Under the pieces are notes generated by a model. It was given only the letters and a program-made list of their open reading frames with translations. It was not told the DNA's origin and ran no database searches. A stretch of 42,618 bases of DNA from CAWGCE01 sp964480915 (GTDB lineage: Bacteria > Planctomycetota > Planctomycetia > Pirellulales > Pirellulaceae), in assembly GCA_964480915.1 (NCBI GenBank), contig CAYZRS010000045.1, forward strand, positions 1 to 42,618, in the 5' to 3' direction. Made by a program: the position numbers and the translations under genes. Of the stretch, positions 9,601-15,867 are shown piece by piece; position 1 is the stretch's first letter, and each line of letters begins with the position of its first letter.

Positions 9601-10424
9601 TCGTTCAGCAGTCGGTCGCGTATCGCTACGACATGCTGGGTCGGCGGATCTCGAAGTCGATTGATGGCGCGGTCACGCATTTCGCCTACGACGGTCATAA
9701 TGTGCTGCTCGAATTTGAAGAGGCCGATGGGATGGGCGGTGTCGATCCAAGTGTGAGCAAGCGATATCTTCACGGACCACAAGTCGATCAAGTGCTGTCT
9801 CAAGAATCAGCAGCGGGTGACACGCAATGGATGTTGACCGATCATTTGGGTTCGACGCGAGTCCTTGTGAACGGAACCGGTCAGTCGGTAAATGAAATTG
9901 ACTACGATTCGTTCGGTAACATCGTCAGTCAATCGAATTCGGCCTTTTCGACTCGTTACCTGTTCACCGGCCGCGAATTCGATTCGGAAACTGGATTGAG
10001 CTATTATCGCACGCGATATTTCGACTCGGCCGTGGGCCTGTTTACGTCAGAAGACACATTGCGATTCGCCGCCGGTACGAACTTGGCACGATACGTAGAC
10101 AACGAGCCGGTCCGCTTTCGAGATCCGTTTGGTCAGGAGCCTGCGCCCTCCGTCGCCAGTCCGCTGCCCGGATCGAGTTCATTGGCTGATGCGTTTGGCA
10201 CCGATCTGGGCGGCGTCGATATCCATGCGGGAGGCAACGCCGAAGCTGCCCTGGATGCTCTGGGGGCCCATGCAATTGCAACAGGTGATCAGGTCAACGC
10301 CGCTCGTGGCGTTCGAGATGATTTGATTGCAGAAGAGGCTGCCCATGCGAGGATGTCAGACGCGACATGCGACCGTCCTGGCGATGATGAGGGCGAGGCG
10401 GAAGCAGATTCCATTGTGCGATAG
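678..10424 (+). CDS. Giant exported RHS/YD-repeat protein with inserted FG-GAP block and DUF4157-like tip
   Basis: The protein is 3248 residues if it starts at ATG 678; TTG 582 and ATG 741 are the alternatives. The motif LERRQMLAAD at residues 34-43 resembles the LEPR-XLL sequence near the N terminus of secreted planctomycete giants. In order it then carries an Ig-like Big repeat (about 308-407), a cadherin-like domain (773-861, beginning NTAPTIG), a carboxypeptidase-regulatory-like fold (869-910), a first YD block (about 1380-1590), 14 FG-GAP/VCBS calcium loops of DxNxDGxxD type (1615-2380), a second long YD block (2387-3010) and an RHS core-associated domain (about 3060-3150, YRTRYFDSAVGLFTSED). 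The last 100 residues resemble a degenerate DUF4157 domain. RHS proteins form hollow cages that deliver C-terminal effectors or act in adhesion; a surface or toxin role here is inference. No secretion or immunity gene is adjacent. Confidence 0.93.
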   Translation: MSIRKLRSSRQPTAGRQSSPYMSSSRLDFVIDQLERRQMLAADVKVTGANVRVTGEDTADNLAIYLDDTTQTVWIDDGMTLQDTRLAAIAKLTVNLKDSGTGTDSLTIGDQVQITKTTAIKLGNGTNRLTLGGLHRTLNVSGGKGADNVVLNGGLGTSRNSFNLKAGDDKLTFAIDAYIAAASGDTPLADYLETLPTDIRVLDGLALIKSNLGSGDDLFQVLYEGESVTASQMLMAIGSLGLGDYGSLDEAVVGLEAAAEAAGIRRLRITNINGAKGDDSMIPGSFSEIVDFLGSHRGFENFTDPPVVTAGLQNDTAAFGQTNSDGLTSDATIQGATENAAEVTVSVDGGPAISATLATDGTFVFDPGLATDGSQDGVHVALVTARNAEGVSSTSELTFTLDTLGPTAATLELGADFDDGTPNDQRTTFDLVSLLGTADPESVGLLVEQGLPIDIGTDGNFAMNGVPLTLGKNVIVGDFFDAAGNVTRAELTVERDAPTGSIQLAEDGSFVVEQDLAIDLGQTEGARRLRFKLDAFFDPSDGASLHDVFSIYVLDVADPSQTLLDRGENGTSIFSFVDGQADFVPGVVQYDGEFIEIDLTSLGDMTMATLRFQLLNHDADNGTQIAISELSNTVDPEGIAAPVFGATAEPAMPGEAIADYESLSVATDVDVEWSNVRFDATTGNYTAELQLRTTGANLGRQAAVAFGNLPAGVTLLNASGSNMAGDPYLNLTPLTPSGGLRASQPTQKVLVEFANPANLPFVLQPVVYTGLPNTAPTIGPIGPITIMPGDVVEVPVQIDDVDGDSIQLSVQSSEGMPTTMLRADRTLVFTPKPDEVGSYSFMLIADDGDMQTTETVSVEVVADPVTTTRISGSILNTNEEPLAGVLIELGSFQTTTDASGHFVLDLGSTTPAMDDALFVRGELLAGSEAYPFIAEKMHLLLDEVLSGHNNDLGRPIYLPALDVANGETIDPNVDTTVSVALQAGEAEAAVFVEAGTLMDQQGDPFAGTLSITEVPAELTPAALPINFMPDTVVTIQPGEMNFTAPAALTLPNRAGLAPGAELDLWSINPVTGEFDAVGRGRVSADGSVIETIEGGIRNSSWHFFALDLILVNFDVENRFTLLDDCDPCAETFPGGGGSTVEAHTGGVTHAHATATYQSLGQTRGVELVYHSLRADARPIVHDVFVLDLDDNTVAGFEQVRLVSSLTITDGVVSYEVPGAVIDGQSNNHFWRPDRSGVQNIALQADLSNAATGVYEYTMNSGFVTTRADGDLTTSSGIRGTSSGTIIHVNSSESAFGAGWELAGLQYIVEARDGSALLVDGDGSEILFRLNDDGSYDSPPGHFSTLTKLSNGQFQHTTIDQTVSTFDSENRRSTVADRNGNTTTYAYNSAGQLATITDPVGLVTRFQYVGERVRSIVDPANRVTQFEYDAAGNLTRLIDSDGTSSSWTYDDSHRLVSDTDQRGFSSSIEYDFAGRAARAMRRDGSVLEYNPVQVQGLSAPGLTLDPTTAPATLKTGRAVASFVDGNGQVTQVELNQAGQRINANDGTGGAGSFTYNDEILVVSSTDGRGFRTDYAYDASGNLISVQDEISSGGGISGVSFGSPSELLESNIVGPLGGGGVFVDDLDGDGHQDLIAADTVYFNDGSGGFLAPVFLEYFVTVENASNIRTADMNGDGIKDIITSSGQESLQGTADATLVVFLSNLDGTYSDGEGYNTQVLPGQNFDPDEFDYREDPLPQAGMAIADFNNDGAMDVILTQVASDFAPSGFLLFLNDGTGQLSVPTLIVPDQTDFMNVPTWAWFVEAVDLNGDGNQDLVVSNARDRFGGDGHDLTVMLGDGTGGFGAPTNYELGYSDGGSVSPSAERESLLLEDFNNDGAVDAVVASAVVGAVSIVLGDGAGGFGSPTIIASEPASGEFEVFWTELEAADFNGDGHLDLALSLDSTKSTVVMLGNGDGTFGPRVDYRSDTPGEFIASIFRADGLYAYDFDQDGDLDLGHVSSVSNDFFTLINNGDGSFVSWQSIDVDAGGDAAPRQVETVDVNGDDILDIVTRTRRGVEIRLGLGNREFASPTELFVDTDPFDATRTMILEDFTGDGSIDIFLSYYDFDGSPRGARQLFFTNNGDGTFALPTVFDPGFEVIGNTALGDVNGDGFLDFFTVDLLPLNAADVRLYLGDGAGGFAEESATRFATRYLEVDLADMNNDGNLDLVVSQQDDGQISVLFGDGSGQFSAPSNYAAHDAQVDIGDINGDGWLDLAFADFNGTYVDGAYLLNDGTGQFGAVKFLNIGLSRFHHPPAEFVRIGDVTGDGVADIVVSTATHYYVTAGIVGGGFTAATVYRGGGLEPSLVDIDGDGIADIVGARVDFNRGSRVDHYENAITIHYGVPATEATPVRMTYDPVFNQLTSITDELGRKTLFEIDANNGNTLSMIQVIGQVDATSGETDDLVTSYSYTANGLVEQIIDPLGRVTEFAYDVLGRTTSITSALGTADEGTVTFGYDEAGNLIEVTDENQNRSTFEYDERGRQIAFTDPLDAVATFGYDDAGNLVSRTDRAGSEALFVYDELNRMIVSTDDQLNSTQYEYDEFGNRTRIIDSLGQATRRIYDDRNRVIHSIDADGGVTQFVYDADSNVTRIIDAVGNLTRFTYDARDRQTAEFDPRNQEIRYEYDMVDNLVAKIDRNDRSTEFIYDDVDRLITELWVAADGSMANTVNYAYDEASNLLSVTDHVSALAWTYDNRDRAISESNVGAPGAIDVLLDYAYDAAGNVVSVTDTVNGTAGAVTAYLYDALNRVSRITQTESGGLAVTDKRVDFAYNAIGQFDSVDRYSDLTGTQLVVGTTYEYDSLNRLERLAHDSQNSTVAFFDFEYDTEGRITQLTDTAGVTEYSYDDRDQLIGATHSDGTTPDESYEYDANGNRILSHRHSSDYVTGSANRLISDGIYDYEYDNEGNRTKQTEIASGDSREFGYDHRNRLVTVVDFDAGGIVQQSVAYRYDMLGRRISKSIDGAVTHFAYDGHNVLLEFEEADGMGGVDPSVSKRYLHGPQVDQVLSQESAAGDTQWMLTDHLGSTRVLVNGTGQSVNEIDYDSFGNIVSQSNSAFSTRYLFTGREFDSETGLSYYRTRYFDSAVGLFTSEDTLRFAAGTNLARYVDNEPVRFRDPFGQEPAPSVASPLPGSSSLADAFGTDLGGVDIHAGGNAEAALDALGAHAIATGDQVNAARGVRDDLIAEEAAHARMSDATCDRPGDDEGEAEADSIVR
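4819..5442 (+). repeat. First YD/RHS repeat block
   Basis: This stretch encodes tandem YD repeats of about 21 residues in the form YxxxGxLxxxxDxxG, for example FEYDAAGNLTRLIDSDG and YAYDASGNLISVQDE. It is separated from the main YD block by the FG-GAP insert. YD repeats build the beta-sheet spiral wall of RHS/teneurin shells. Confidence 0.85.
5520..7817 (+). repeat. FG-GAP/VCBS repeat block, 14 calcium-type loops
   Basis: Fourteen loops with the pattern D-x-[ND]-x-D-[GD]-x-x-D can be counted, among them DDLDGDGHQDL, DMNGDGIKDI, DFNNDGAMDV, DVNGDGFLDF, DMNNDGNLDL and DIDGDGIADI. Most are followed by NDGxGxF or GDGxGGF. Such loops bind calcium in integrin-like beta-propellers; fourteen would suit two seven-bladed propellers, but that fold is inference. 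Confidence 0.88.
7837..9705 (+). repeat. Second, main YD/RHS repeat block
   Basis: About 25 degenerate YD repeats follow the FG-GAP block without interruption, for example FAYDVLGRTTSITSALG, FEYDERGRQIAFTDPLD and YEYDANGNRILSHRH. They lead straight into the RHS core-associated domain. Confidence 0.9.
10191..10352 (+). other. DUF4157-like C-terminal segment with lost HExxH
   Basis: Within the RHS protein, residues 3172-3225 read AFGTDLGGVDIHAGG, then AALDALGAHAIATGDQV, then DDLIAEEAAHA. The order and spacing follow the DUF4157 pattern (fGaDlsgVriHt, Aa.alGA.AfTvG..I, LLaHElaHv). The metal-binding HExxH is replaced by EEAAH, coded at 10332-10346, and the linker before it is about five residues short. 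I read it as a catalytically dead or decaying relative. Confidence 0.5.
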
Positions 10425-10912
10425 GTGCCGGACTAACATCTGGAATTCGGATGAGGCCAATCGACCGTCGGATCTTGATCGTTAGGCATCTACTCTATTT
10501 CAAAATGTTGTTTCACTTGGATTTGGGAAAACGCCGAATCCAGCGGCGCTCGGCCATGTTCGTACGCACACGTGCTGCCTAACGCTGACTGCTGCCGTGC
10601 AACGTCGCATCATCCGACGAGGAACGGATTTCCAATCGCTGCCTCGCTGCCGCCTGGCATTGTAATTCCGCTATCGTCGTTCCAGAACTAACATGTTGGT
10701 TGTTTGTTGTGCCAGGCTTCGCCAGCGGCCTTCGGCCTCGGGCTGCTTGAGGAAAAGTCGTGGTTCTGCCGTGGCCGTTGTGACTCGTACGATTTGCCAG
10801 ATTGCAACCAAGTTCTGACAAAAATGTGGGCTCTTTCCAGTGTGGCGGTTTGAGGGTGATCTATAGTTCAGCACGTAATGTCTGGCCAACTTGCTTTATT
10901 TCGAGCCCAACC
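10425..10912. other. Intergenic region after the RHS gene
   Basis: No gene is supported here. Overlapping short minus-strand frames between about 10580 and 10890 have no recognisable domain and poor composition. There is a local palindrome, GGCCTTCGGCC, near 10728-10738. No terminator with a T-run is visible after the RHS stop codon. Confidence 0.5.
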
Positions 10913-11107
10913 ATGGAAATTTCTGCCGGCGAAGCTGTGGCGTCAGCCGTTCAAGCCAAATCGAACGTGGCGAATGCAAAGGTGGCCGTCGCGCTCGCTG
11001 CCAAGCAAATCGATGCTGAGAAAACGGCCGGCAACGCCGTTGTCGACCTGCTGGCTGCTACCCGCTTGCCCGGATCACCTGGGCAATTGCTCGACATCCG
11101 AGTGTAG
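10913..11107 (+). CDS. Small YjfB-like putative motility protein
   Basis: This 64-residue protein begins MEISAGEAVASAVQAKSNV and continues through an alanine/lysine-rich helical segment (VALAAKQIDAEKTAGNAVV) to a short Pro/Gly tail. That layout matches the YjfB family (pfam14070): a short helical protein whose core reads like AVAKKALDAQKQQGQA. YjfB is named as a putative motility protein and its molecular job is unknown. I chose ATG 10913 over an upstream in-frame start at 10802 because the homology-like region begins there and the extension has no family features. There is no clear Shine-Dalgarno sequence. Its stop lies 22 bases from the stop of the convergent GT41 gene. Confidence 0.6.
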   Translation: MEISAGEAVASAVQAKSNVANAKVAVALAAKQIDAEKTAGNAVVDLLAATRLPGSPGQLLDIRV

Positions 11108-11129
11108 CGTTCCGCGGTGTGGCTGAACT

Positions 11130-13400
11130 TCAGCGTGGCGGGACCTGCGTTTCGTGGCGGGACTTCCACAACTTCCGATAGACCGATTCTAGTTCGCGCG
11201 TGAAGTGATCGGAATTGACGACCGTCGCTTTCGTTTGATCGCGTAGGCCGCGGCGGAGTGTTGCGAGCTTTTTGTAATCGCATGATAAATCGTGGGCGAT
11301 GCGGATGAATTGTTCGGGTGAGTGCGCGATCAGCTCCTGATGTTGCACTTGAGTCATGATTGCGGCTGTACTTCTTGCGCTTCGGCGGTCGCCGTAGTAA
11401 GCAATCACCGGGATGCCCATCCACAGCGCTTCGAGCGTGGTCGTCGCACCGGCCCAGGGAGGCGCGTCCAAGCCGATGTCGATCTGTTCGTATGCAGTGA
11501 GGTGACTGTCACCGACGATTTCGTTCTGAATCTCAATTCGATCCGGATGGATGCCACGTTCACAGAGTGAGCGACGCAGTTCTTCTTGGGAAGCGTTCGT
11601 AAATTGAGTATTGAAGACAAGCAGCCGCGAAGCGGGTACTTCGGAGAGCACGGCCGCCCAAAGATCGCGGGCGGTTTCCGAAATCTTAAAGGGGCGGTGA
11701 AGCGATCCAAACGTAATGTAGCCATGGCGCGCGGCAGGCAGATTCGAAAGTGGTGGAGCTTGCTTGGGTTGTGCGAAACAGAAAGAGCCCCCGTCCATTC
11801 GAATCAGCTCTTCCGTATGGTAGCTGGGTTCTCCAAGTGGGTTTTGTGTTTCACAGGTGAGGCGATAGTCGATCGCTGCGAGTCCTGTCGTGTTGGGGTA
11901 GCCAAGCCAAGTGATCTGAATCGGCGCGGGTCGGTAGGCGAATGCTCTCAGGCGGTTACCGGCCGTATGGCCTGCGAGATCGACCAGAATGTCGATTTTA
12001 TCGGCTTGGATCTTACGCGCCACTTGTTCGTCGGAGAGTCCGTTGGTGTATCGCCAGTGTGTCGCGATCTCTTGCAGGCGTTTCGTGGTATCGTCGGCGA
12101 CCATGAGTTCGGCGTAGCAGAAAGTTTCGAATCGTTTACGGTCGTGCGATTGGAGCACCGGTTCGAAGTAGAGTGAGACGGCGTGGGAGCGGAAGTCGGG
12201 CGAGACATAGCCGATGCGCAGCTTGCGATTCGTGAAATCGAGGCGGACCCCATCGGGATCTGCACTAGCCAGAGTCGGCACGTCGCCGTGCTGCCGTCCC
12301 CAATTAACGTGCTCTTCGTATAACTCCTGCGGGCTCAAATCTGCTTGTCCACTAAGGATGAACAAGAGGCAACTATGGATGTCGCTCATCGTCGGGGCGG
12401 CTGCGAGTACCGCGCGGAAGCAGGTCTCGGCTCGTTTTCTGTCGCCCATTTGCAAATAGGCGATACCGAGCGTGCCTCGGGCGAACGCGTCGGTGGCATC
12501 CAGTTCCAGCGAAGTTTCGATACTCTGAACGGCGTCGCCCAATTGACCTGAGTGCAACTGAATTTCGCCCAGACAATGGTACGGCTTGGCCAGGCTCGGT
12601 TGCTGTGCAATGAGCTGCTCGAAAATGGACGTGGCTTCGGCAAGACGTCGCAGGTTGGTCAGGCATCGCCCCAAAGTCATTTGTGTGATGACGACGTTTG
12701 GTGTTTCTTGCAACGCACGTTGCAGCAACTCGACGGCCTCCTCGGATTTGCCTTGTTTGCGCAGCGATTCTGCCAGGTTGTTCTGTAGCAAAGGGTCGTG
12801 TGGATTGTGTGTCAGCAGTTGACGATAGAGCGATTCGGCATCGAGCAACTTGCCCTGATGCTGCCACAGGTTTCCCAGGTTCATGGCTGCTGTGGCCTGG
12901 TGAGGGTCGAGTTCGATCGCTTTCAGAAAGCCCGCTTCGGCCATTTGAAAGTCTCGCTGCTCAAGGCAAACCGTGCCGAAATTGCCGTAGGCATTAACCG
13001 ACTGTGGATCGAGCCGCATGGCATTTTCGAGCGCGCTGCGCGCCTTGGACAAATCGCCGGCGGCCCGATAAGCGATTCCCAGGTTTGAGAAAAAATCGGA
13101 CTCATTCGGCGCCAGCGTCGTAGCGTTTTTCAAGCAATTGATCGCCTCCTCGTGAGCGCCCCGCACGTAGAGCACGACGCCGAGCAAATGCCAAGCTTGG
13201 GCGTGGGATGGATCGAGTTCCAGCAGGTCACAGTAAGCTTGCTTGGCTCCATCCAGGTTGCCTGCGTTCTGAAGTCGCAGGCCCTCTTGCAGCAACGTGT
13301 CGGCGTTAGAGAGAGGCGTCGGCTGGGGACGACGCCGCTGGCGTGCTTTGGCCCTGCGTTTGCGAGATGCCGCCTTGTTGCCTCGCTTCGTTTTTGACAT
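11130..13400 (-). CDS. TPR protein with GT41 (SPINDLY/O-GlcNAc transferase-like) catalytic domain
   Basis: The 756-residue protein has a very basic N terminus (residues 3-28), then about ten TPR repeats (roughly 35-370, for example AWHLLGVVLYVRGAHEEAI), then a GT41 catalytic region from about residue 391. Family landmarks are visible: GYVSPDFRSHAV with the conserved His, FGSLHRPFKISE with the Lys matching the UDP-contacting Lys of human OGT, and GATTTLEALWMGIPV in the nucleotide-sugar site. GT41 enzymes move a sugar from a UDP- or GDP-sugar to Ser/Thr of proteins, and bacterial members often act on surface or flagellar proteins. It starts 50 bases after the DegT-type aminotransferase stop on the same strand, so the two are probably co-transcribed. 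The actual donor and target are unknown. Confidence 0.88.
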   Translation of the reverse strand: MSKTKRGNKAASRKRRAKARQRRRPQPTPLSNADTLLQEGLRLQNAGNLDGAKQAYCDLLELDPSHAQAWHLLGVVLYVRGAHEEAINCLKNATTLAPNESDFFSNLGIAYRAAGDLSKARSALENAMRLDPQSVNAYGNFGTVCLEQRDFQMAEAGFLKAIELDPHQATAAMNLGNLWQHQGKLLDAESLYRQLLTHNPHDPLLQNNLAESLRKQGKSEEAVELLQRALQETPNVVITQMTLGRCLTNLRRLAEATSIFEQLIAQQPSLAKPYHCLGEIQLHSGQLGDAVQSIETSLELDATDAFARGTLGIAYLQMGDRKRAETCFRAVLAAAPTMSDIHSCLLFILSGQADLSPQELYEEHVNWGRQHGDVPTLASADPDGVRLDFTNRKLRIGYVSPDFRSHAVSLYFEPVLQSHDRKRFETFCYAELMVADDTTKRLQEIATHWRYTNGLSDEQVARKIQADKIDILVDLAGHTAGNRLRAFAYRPAPIQITWLGYPNTTGLAAIDYRLTCETQNPLGEPSYHTEELIRMDGGSFCFAQPKQAPPLSNLPAARHGYITFGSLHRPFKISETARDLWAAVLSEVPASRLLVFNTQFTNASQEELRRSLCERGIHPDRIEIQNEIVGDSHLTAYEQIDIGLDAPPWAGATTTLEALWMGIPVIAYYGDRRSARSTAAIMTQVQHQELIAHSPEQFIRIAHDLSCDYKKLATLRRGLRDQTKATVVNSDHFTRELESVYRKLWKSRHETQVPPR

Positions 13401-13437
13401 CAGATTTTCACGTCGCTTGGGACAGAGAATGGAACAG

Positions 13438-13466
13438 CCCCGACCATTGCTCAGCGGTGGTCGGGG
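13438..13466 (-). other. Strong hairpin spanning the stop codon of the aminotransferase gene
   Basis: CCCCGACCA (13438-13446) and TGGTCGGGG (13458-13466) form a perfect 9-base stem. The 11-base loop contains the TGA of the upstream gene (13451-13453). There is no T-run, so it is more likely an mRNA processing or stability element between two operon genes than a full terminator. Confidence 0.5.
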
Positions 13467-14605
13467 GCACGAATCACATCACAGATTTCGAAAATGTCGG
13501 CCGCAGTAATGGACGTTCCGGTTGGTAAGCACAGCACACGCCGACAGAGTTCGTCTGTGTTCTTAAGCTGTCTTCCGCTAGCGGCAAATTCGGCGGCGTA
13601 GGCGGGCATCCGGTGGCAGCCAGGATAGAAGTAGCGTCGCGCACGGATGTTGTTGTGGTGGAGTCGCTTGAGGGTTTCGTCGCGCGAGATGCCGTATTCG
13701 TGTTCGTCGACTTCGATCACGACGTATTGCCGATTTGCCCGCTCAAGGTGATCGAGCGAGAACAATTGGATGCCCGGGATGTGCTGCAAAAGCGTTTCAT
13801 ACAATCGGAAGTTTGACCGATTGTGGCTGGCAAACTGGTCGATGGAGTCGAACATCGACAGCCCCATCGCGGCACAGATTTCTGGCATTTTCGCATTCGT
13901 GCCAAGGTGCGTTACATGATCCATGCCCTCAAAACCGAAATTCCGCATCAGCCGCAATTTGCTCGCCAGTTCATCGTCGTTGGTTGCAATCGCACCACCT
14001 TCGAAAGTGTTGAAAAATTTCGTTGCGTGGAAACTGAACACTTCGCAGTTCCCAAAATTGCCGACCATCGTCGAATGGTGCCGGCATCCGAAGGCATGTG
14101 CCGCGTCATAAAGTAGTTTGATGTCAAATTCGTTGGCAATGGCTTGCAGTAAATCGACGTCGCACGGATGTCCCCAAAGGTGAACTCCGATAATGGCAGA
14201 CGTGCGATCATTGATCAGCGAGGCGACGCTCTTGCAACAGACCGTGTGCGAGGTCAGATTCACATCGGCAAAAACAGGCGTCAAACCTTGCCAGCGCACA
14301 GCGTGCGGCGTGGCCACAAACGTGAATGAAGGCACAATGATCTCGCCAGTAAGTTCGAGAGCCCGACAAGCAAGCTGAAGCCCAGTCGTCGCGTTACAGA
14401 CGGGAATGCAATGCTTCACCCCCAAGTATTGGCAGAGGCGAGTCTCAAGTTCTTTGACGACTTGACCATCGTTCGTAAACCAACGGCGGTCAAAAATTTC
14501 ATCAACGAGGCGGTCAAAGAGCTGACGGTTGCCAAGGTTCGGACCGCCAACGTGCAGTTGCCGACCCGTACGCGATTTGAGTTCGACCGTGTCCGAGTAG
14601 TTCAT
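13451..14605 (-). CDS. DegT/DnrJ/EryC1/StrS-family PLP aminotransferase
   Basis: The protein is 384 residues from ATG 14605 (MNYSDTVELKS), the usual family length. A frame open further upstream to 14854 adds a low-complexity Arg/Ser stretch that I regard as non-coding. Conserved features are CNATTGLQLACRAL (phosphate-binding loop), PSFTFVATPHAV, YDAAHAFG with the Asp that contacts the pyridine nitrogen, and FSFHATKFFNTFEGG, where Lys196 is the expected Schiff-base lysine. Family members transaminate keto-sugar nucleotides to amino sugars used in O-antigen, flagellin glycans or antibiotics. Its partner is the downstream GT41 protein, which suggests it makes the amino-sugar donor, but the substrate cannot be read from sequence alone. 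Confidence 0.88.
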   Translation of the reverse strand: MNYSDTVELKSRTGRQLHVGGPNLGNRQLFDRLVDEIFDRRWFTNDGQVVKELETRLCQYLGVKHCIPVCNATTGLQLACRALELTGEIIVPSFTFVATPHAVRWQGLTPVFADVNLTSHTVCCKSVASLINDRTSAIIGVHLWGHPCDVDLLQAIANEFDIKLLYDAAHAFGCRHHSTMVGNFGNCEVFSFHATKFFNTFEGGAIATNDDELASKLRLMRNFGFEGMDHVTHLGTNAKMPEICAAMGLSMFDSIDQFASHNRSNFRLYETLLQHIPGIQLFSLDHLERANRQYVVIEVDEHEYGISRDETLKRLHHNNIRARRYFYPGCHRMPAYAAEFAASGRQLKNTDELCRRVLCLPTGTSITAADIFEICDVIRAPDHR

Positions 14606-14940
14606 GGTTGGCCTTGGGGAAGCCAGCATGGCGTGGCGGCTGTGGTTGCTACGGGATTTCATTGCGGCCTGTGATGCGACAGAAACGTCGGTTGATGACG
14701 GCCTCTTTTGATTCGACCACCGTCGACTTCGAGTGCCACCCTTTTTTGCGGTTACCATGGCGCGGCAGTTCGACACGGTAGGGAAAACGATTGCTAGTGG
14801 GGCGTGAACGAGCCGCGCGATTGGACGGCGCTCGACTTCCACGAAACGATGCATTTGTCTGGGATGGAAACGGATTTACGGTCGATTTAGTTGCTAGGTC
14901 CCAGCTTCAACGACGAACCCTATTCGGCGGGCAAATCACG
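14606..14940. other. Divergent intergenic region of the glycan/modification island
   Basis: This region separates the left-going aminotransferase from the right-going four-gene set and should contain both promoters. Open frames extend into it from both sides and overlap at 14791-14854, so not both can be coding there. The right-hand extension could matter: codons just before 14941 encode LFGGQIT, which resembles the GGFFELE start of the next gene's product. No promoter elements stand out. Confidence 0.4.
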
Positions 14941-15867
14941 ATGCTTCAGAAGGCTCCGCAGCAGAAAAATAGATGCGCGACCGATTTGACTTTCACCCGT
15001 TCGGCGCGTGTTGCATGGCGGGAAATCCTCCAAAGGGAGGCGGCGATCCGGCAGCGCTCCATCCGAGTCTTGCTGCCAGCGTATGTCGGCGAAACGGATC
15101 GCGAAGGGTCCGGCCTGTTTGATCCCATACGCCAAACGCAGAACGAGTTCGCGTTTTATCCGGTCGACAGGCGGCTCGTTCCAGACGTATTGGCGGCTGA
15201 GCAATTGATCGAAGAAGGGCGCATCGATCTACTGTTGGTCGTTCACTATTTTGGATTTGTGAACGTCGACCTCGATCGGCTACGAAAACAATGCACGCGT
15301 CATCGAGTGACGCTGGTAGAGGACTGTGCTCATTGCTGCTTTCTCCCCAATGCGGTGTGGGGCGGAGCGGGCGACTACAGTTTCTATGCCCTGCACAAGT
15401 TCTTGCCTACCGACGGTGGCGGTATCCTCCGGGCAAATGTCGAGGGTGAGCCGTTTGAATGTGCGGAACGGGAGTCATGCCCTCGCGAGGCACTCGAGCA
15501 AGTGTGCCGCACTGATCTGGACTTGGTCGCGCGACTCCGCCGAACGAACTACCAGTATCTCGAGCAAGCGCTGCGCCGAGTGTCGGGCGTTTCGCCCCTG
15601 TGGAAACTGCCGGCGCAGACGATACCGCATAGTTATCCAGTTCGCGTCACTGACGATCGCCGAGAGGCGCTCTACTTTCATTTGCTGGAGAAGCGTCTGC
15701 CGACCATCGCGCTTTACTATCGCCTGGTCGAAGAAATCGACCCACGTTCGTTTCCCGATTCGTATTCTGTCGCGAATGAAATATTGAACTTACCAGTACA
15801 CCAAGATACGGAAGAATCCGACTTGGAAGCGCTGGTGCACGAAATTGAGCAATTCCTTGATGCGTAG
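14941..15867 (+). CDS. Compact DegT-fold PLP-dependent protein
   Basis: From ATG 14941 the protein is 308 residues. In-frame TTG codons at 14791 and 14821 would lengthen it, and because LFGGQ lies just upstream a non-ATG start is a real possibility. FTRSARVAWREIL matches the small-domain start of DegT-like enzymes. VEDCAHCCF carries the Asp for the PLP ring, and YALHKFLPTDGGG carries Lys153 as the candidate Schiff-base lysine. The C terminus has the usual LNLPVHQDTEESDLEALV segment, so the protein is complete but about 70 residues shorter than sugar aminotransferases. Its stop overlaps the next start by 8 bases. The reaction is unknown; amino-sugar or amino-acid-derived small-molecule synthesis is plausible. 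Confidence 0.78.
   Translation: MLQKAPQQKNRCATDLTFTRSARVAWREILQREAAIRQRSIRVLLPAYVGETDREGSGLFDPIRQTQNEFAFYPVDRRLVPDVLAAEQLIEEGRIDLLLVVHYFGFVNVDLDRLRKQCTRHRVTLVEDCAHCCFLPNAVWGGAGDYSFYALHKFLPTDGGGILRANVEGEPFECAERESCPREALEQVCRTDLDLVARLRRTNYQYLEQALRRVSGVSPLWKLPAQTIPHSYPVRVTDDRREALYFHLLEKRLPTIALYYRLVEEIDPRSFPDSYSVANEILNLPVHQDTEESDLEALVHEIEQFLDA

Noticed and set aside
10579..10889. Two overlapping minus-strand frames after the RHS gene
   Set aside because: No known domain, no Shine-Dalgarno sequence and mutually overlapping, so at most one could be real.
14606..14854. N-terminal extension of the DegT aminotransferase
   Set aside because: Low-complexity Arg/Ser sequence before a normal-length family start at 14605.
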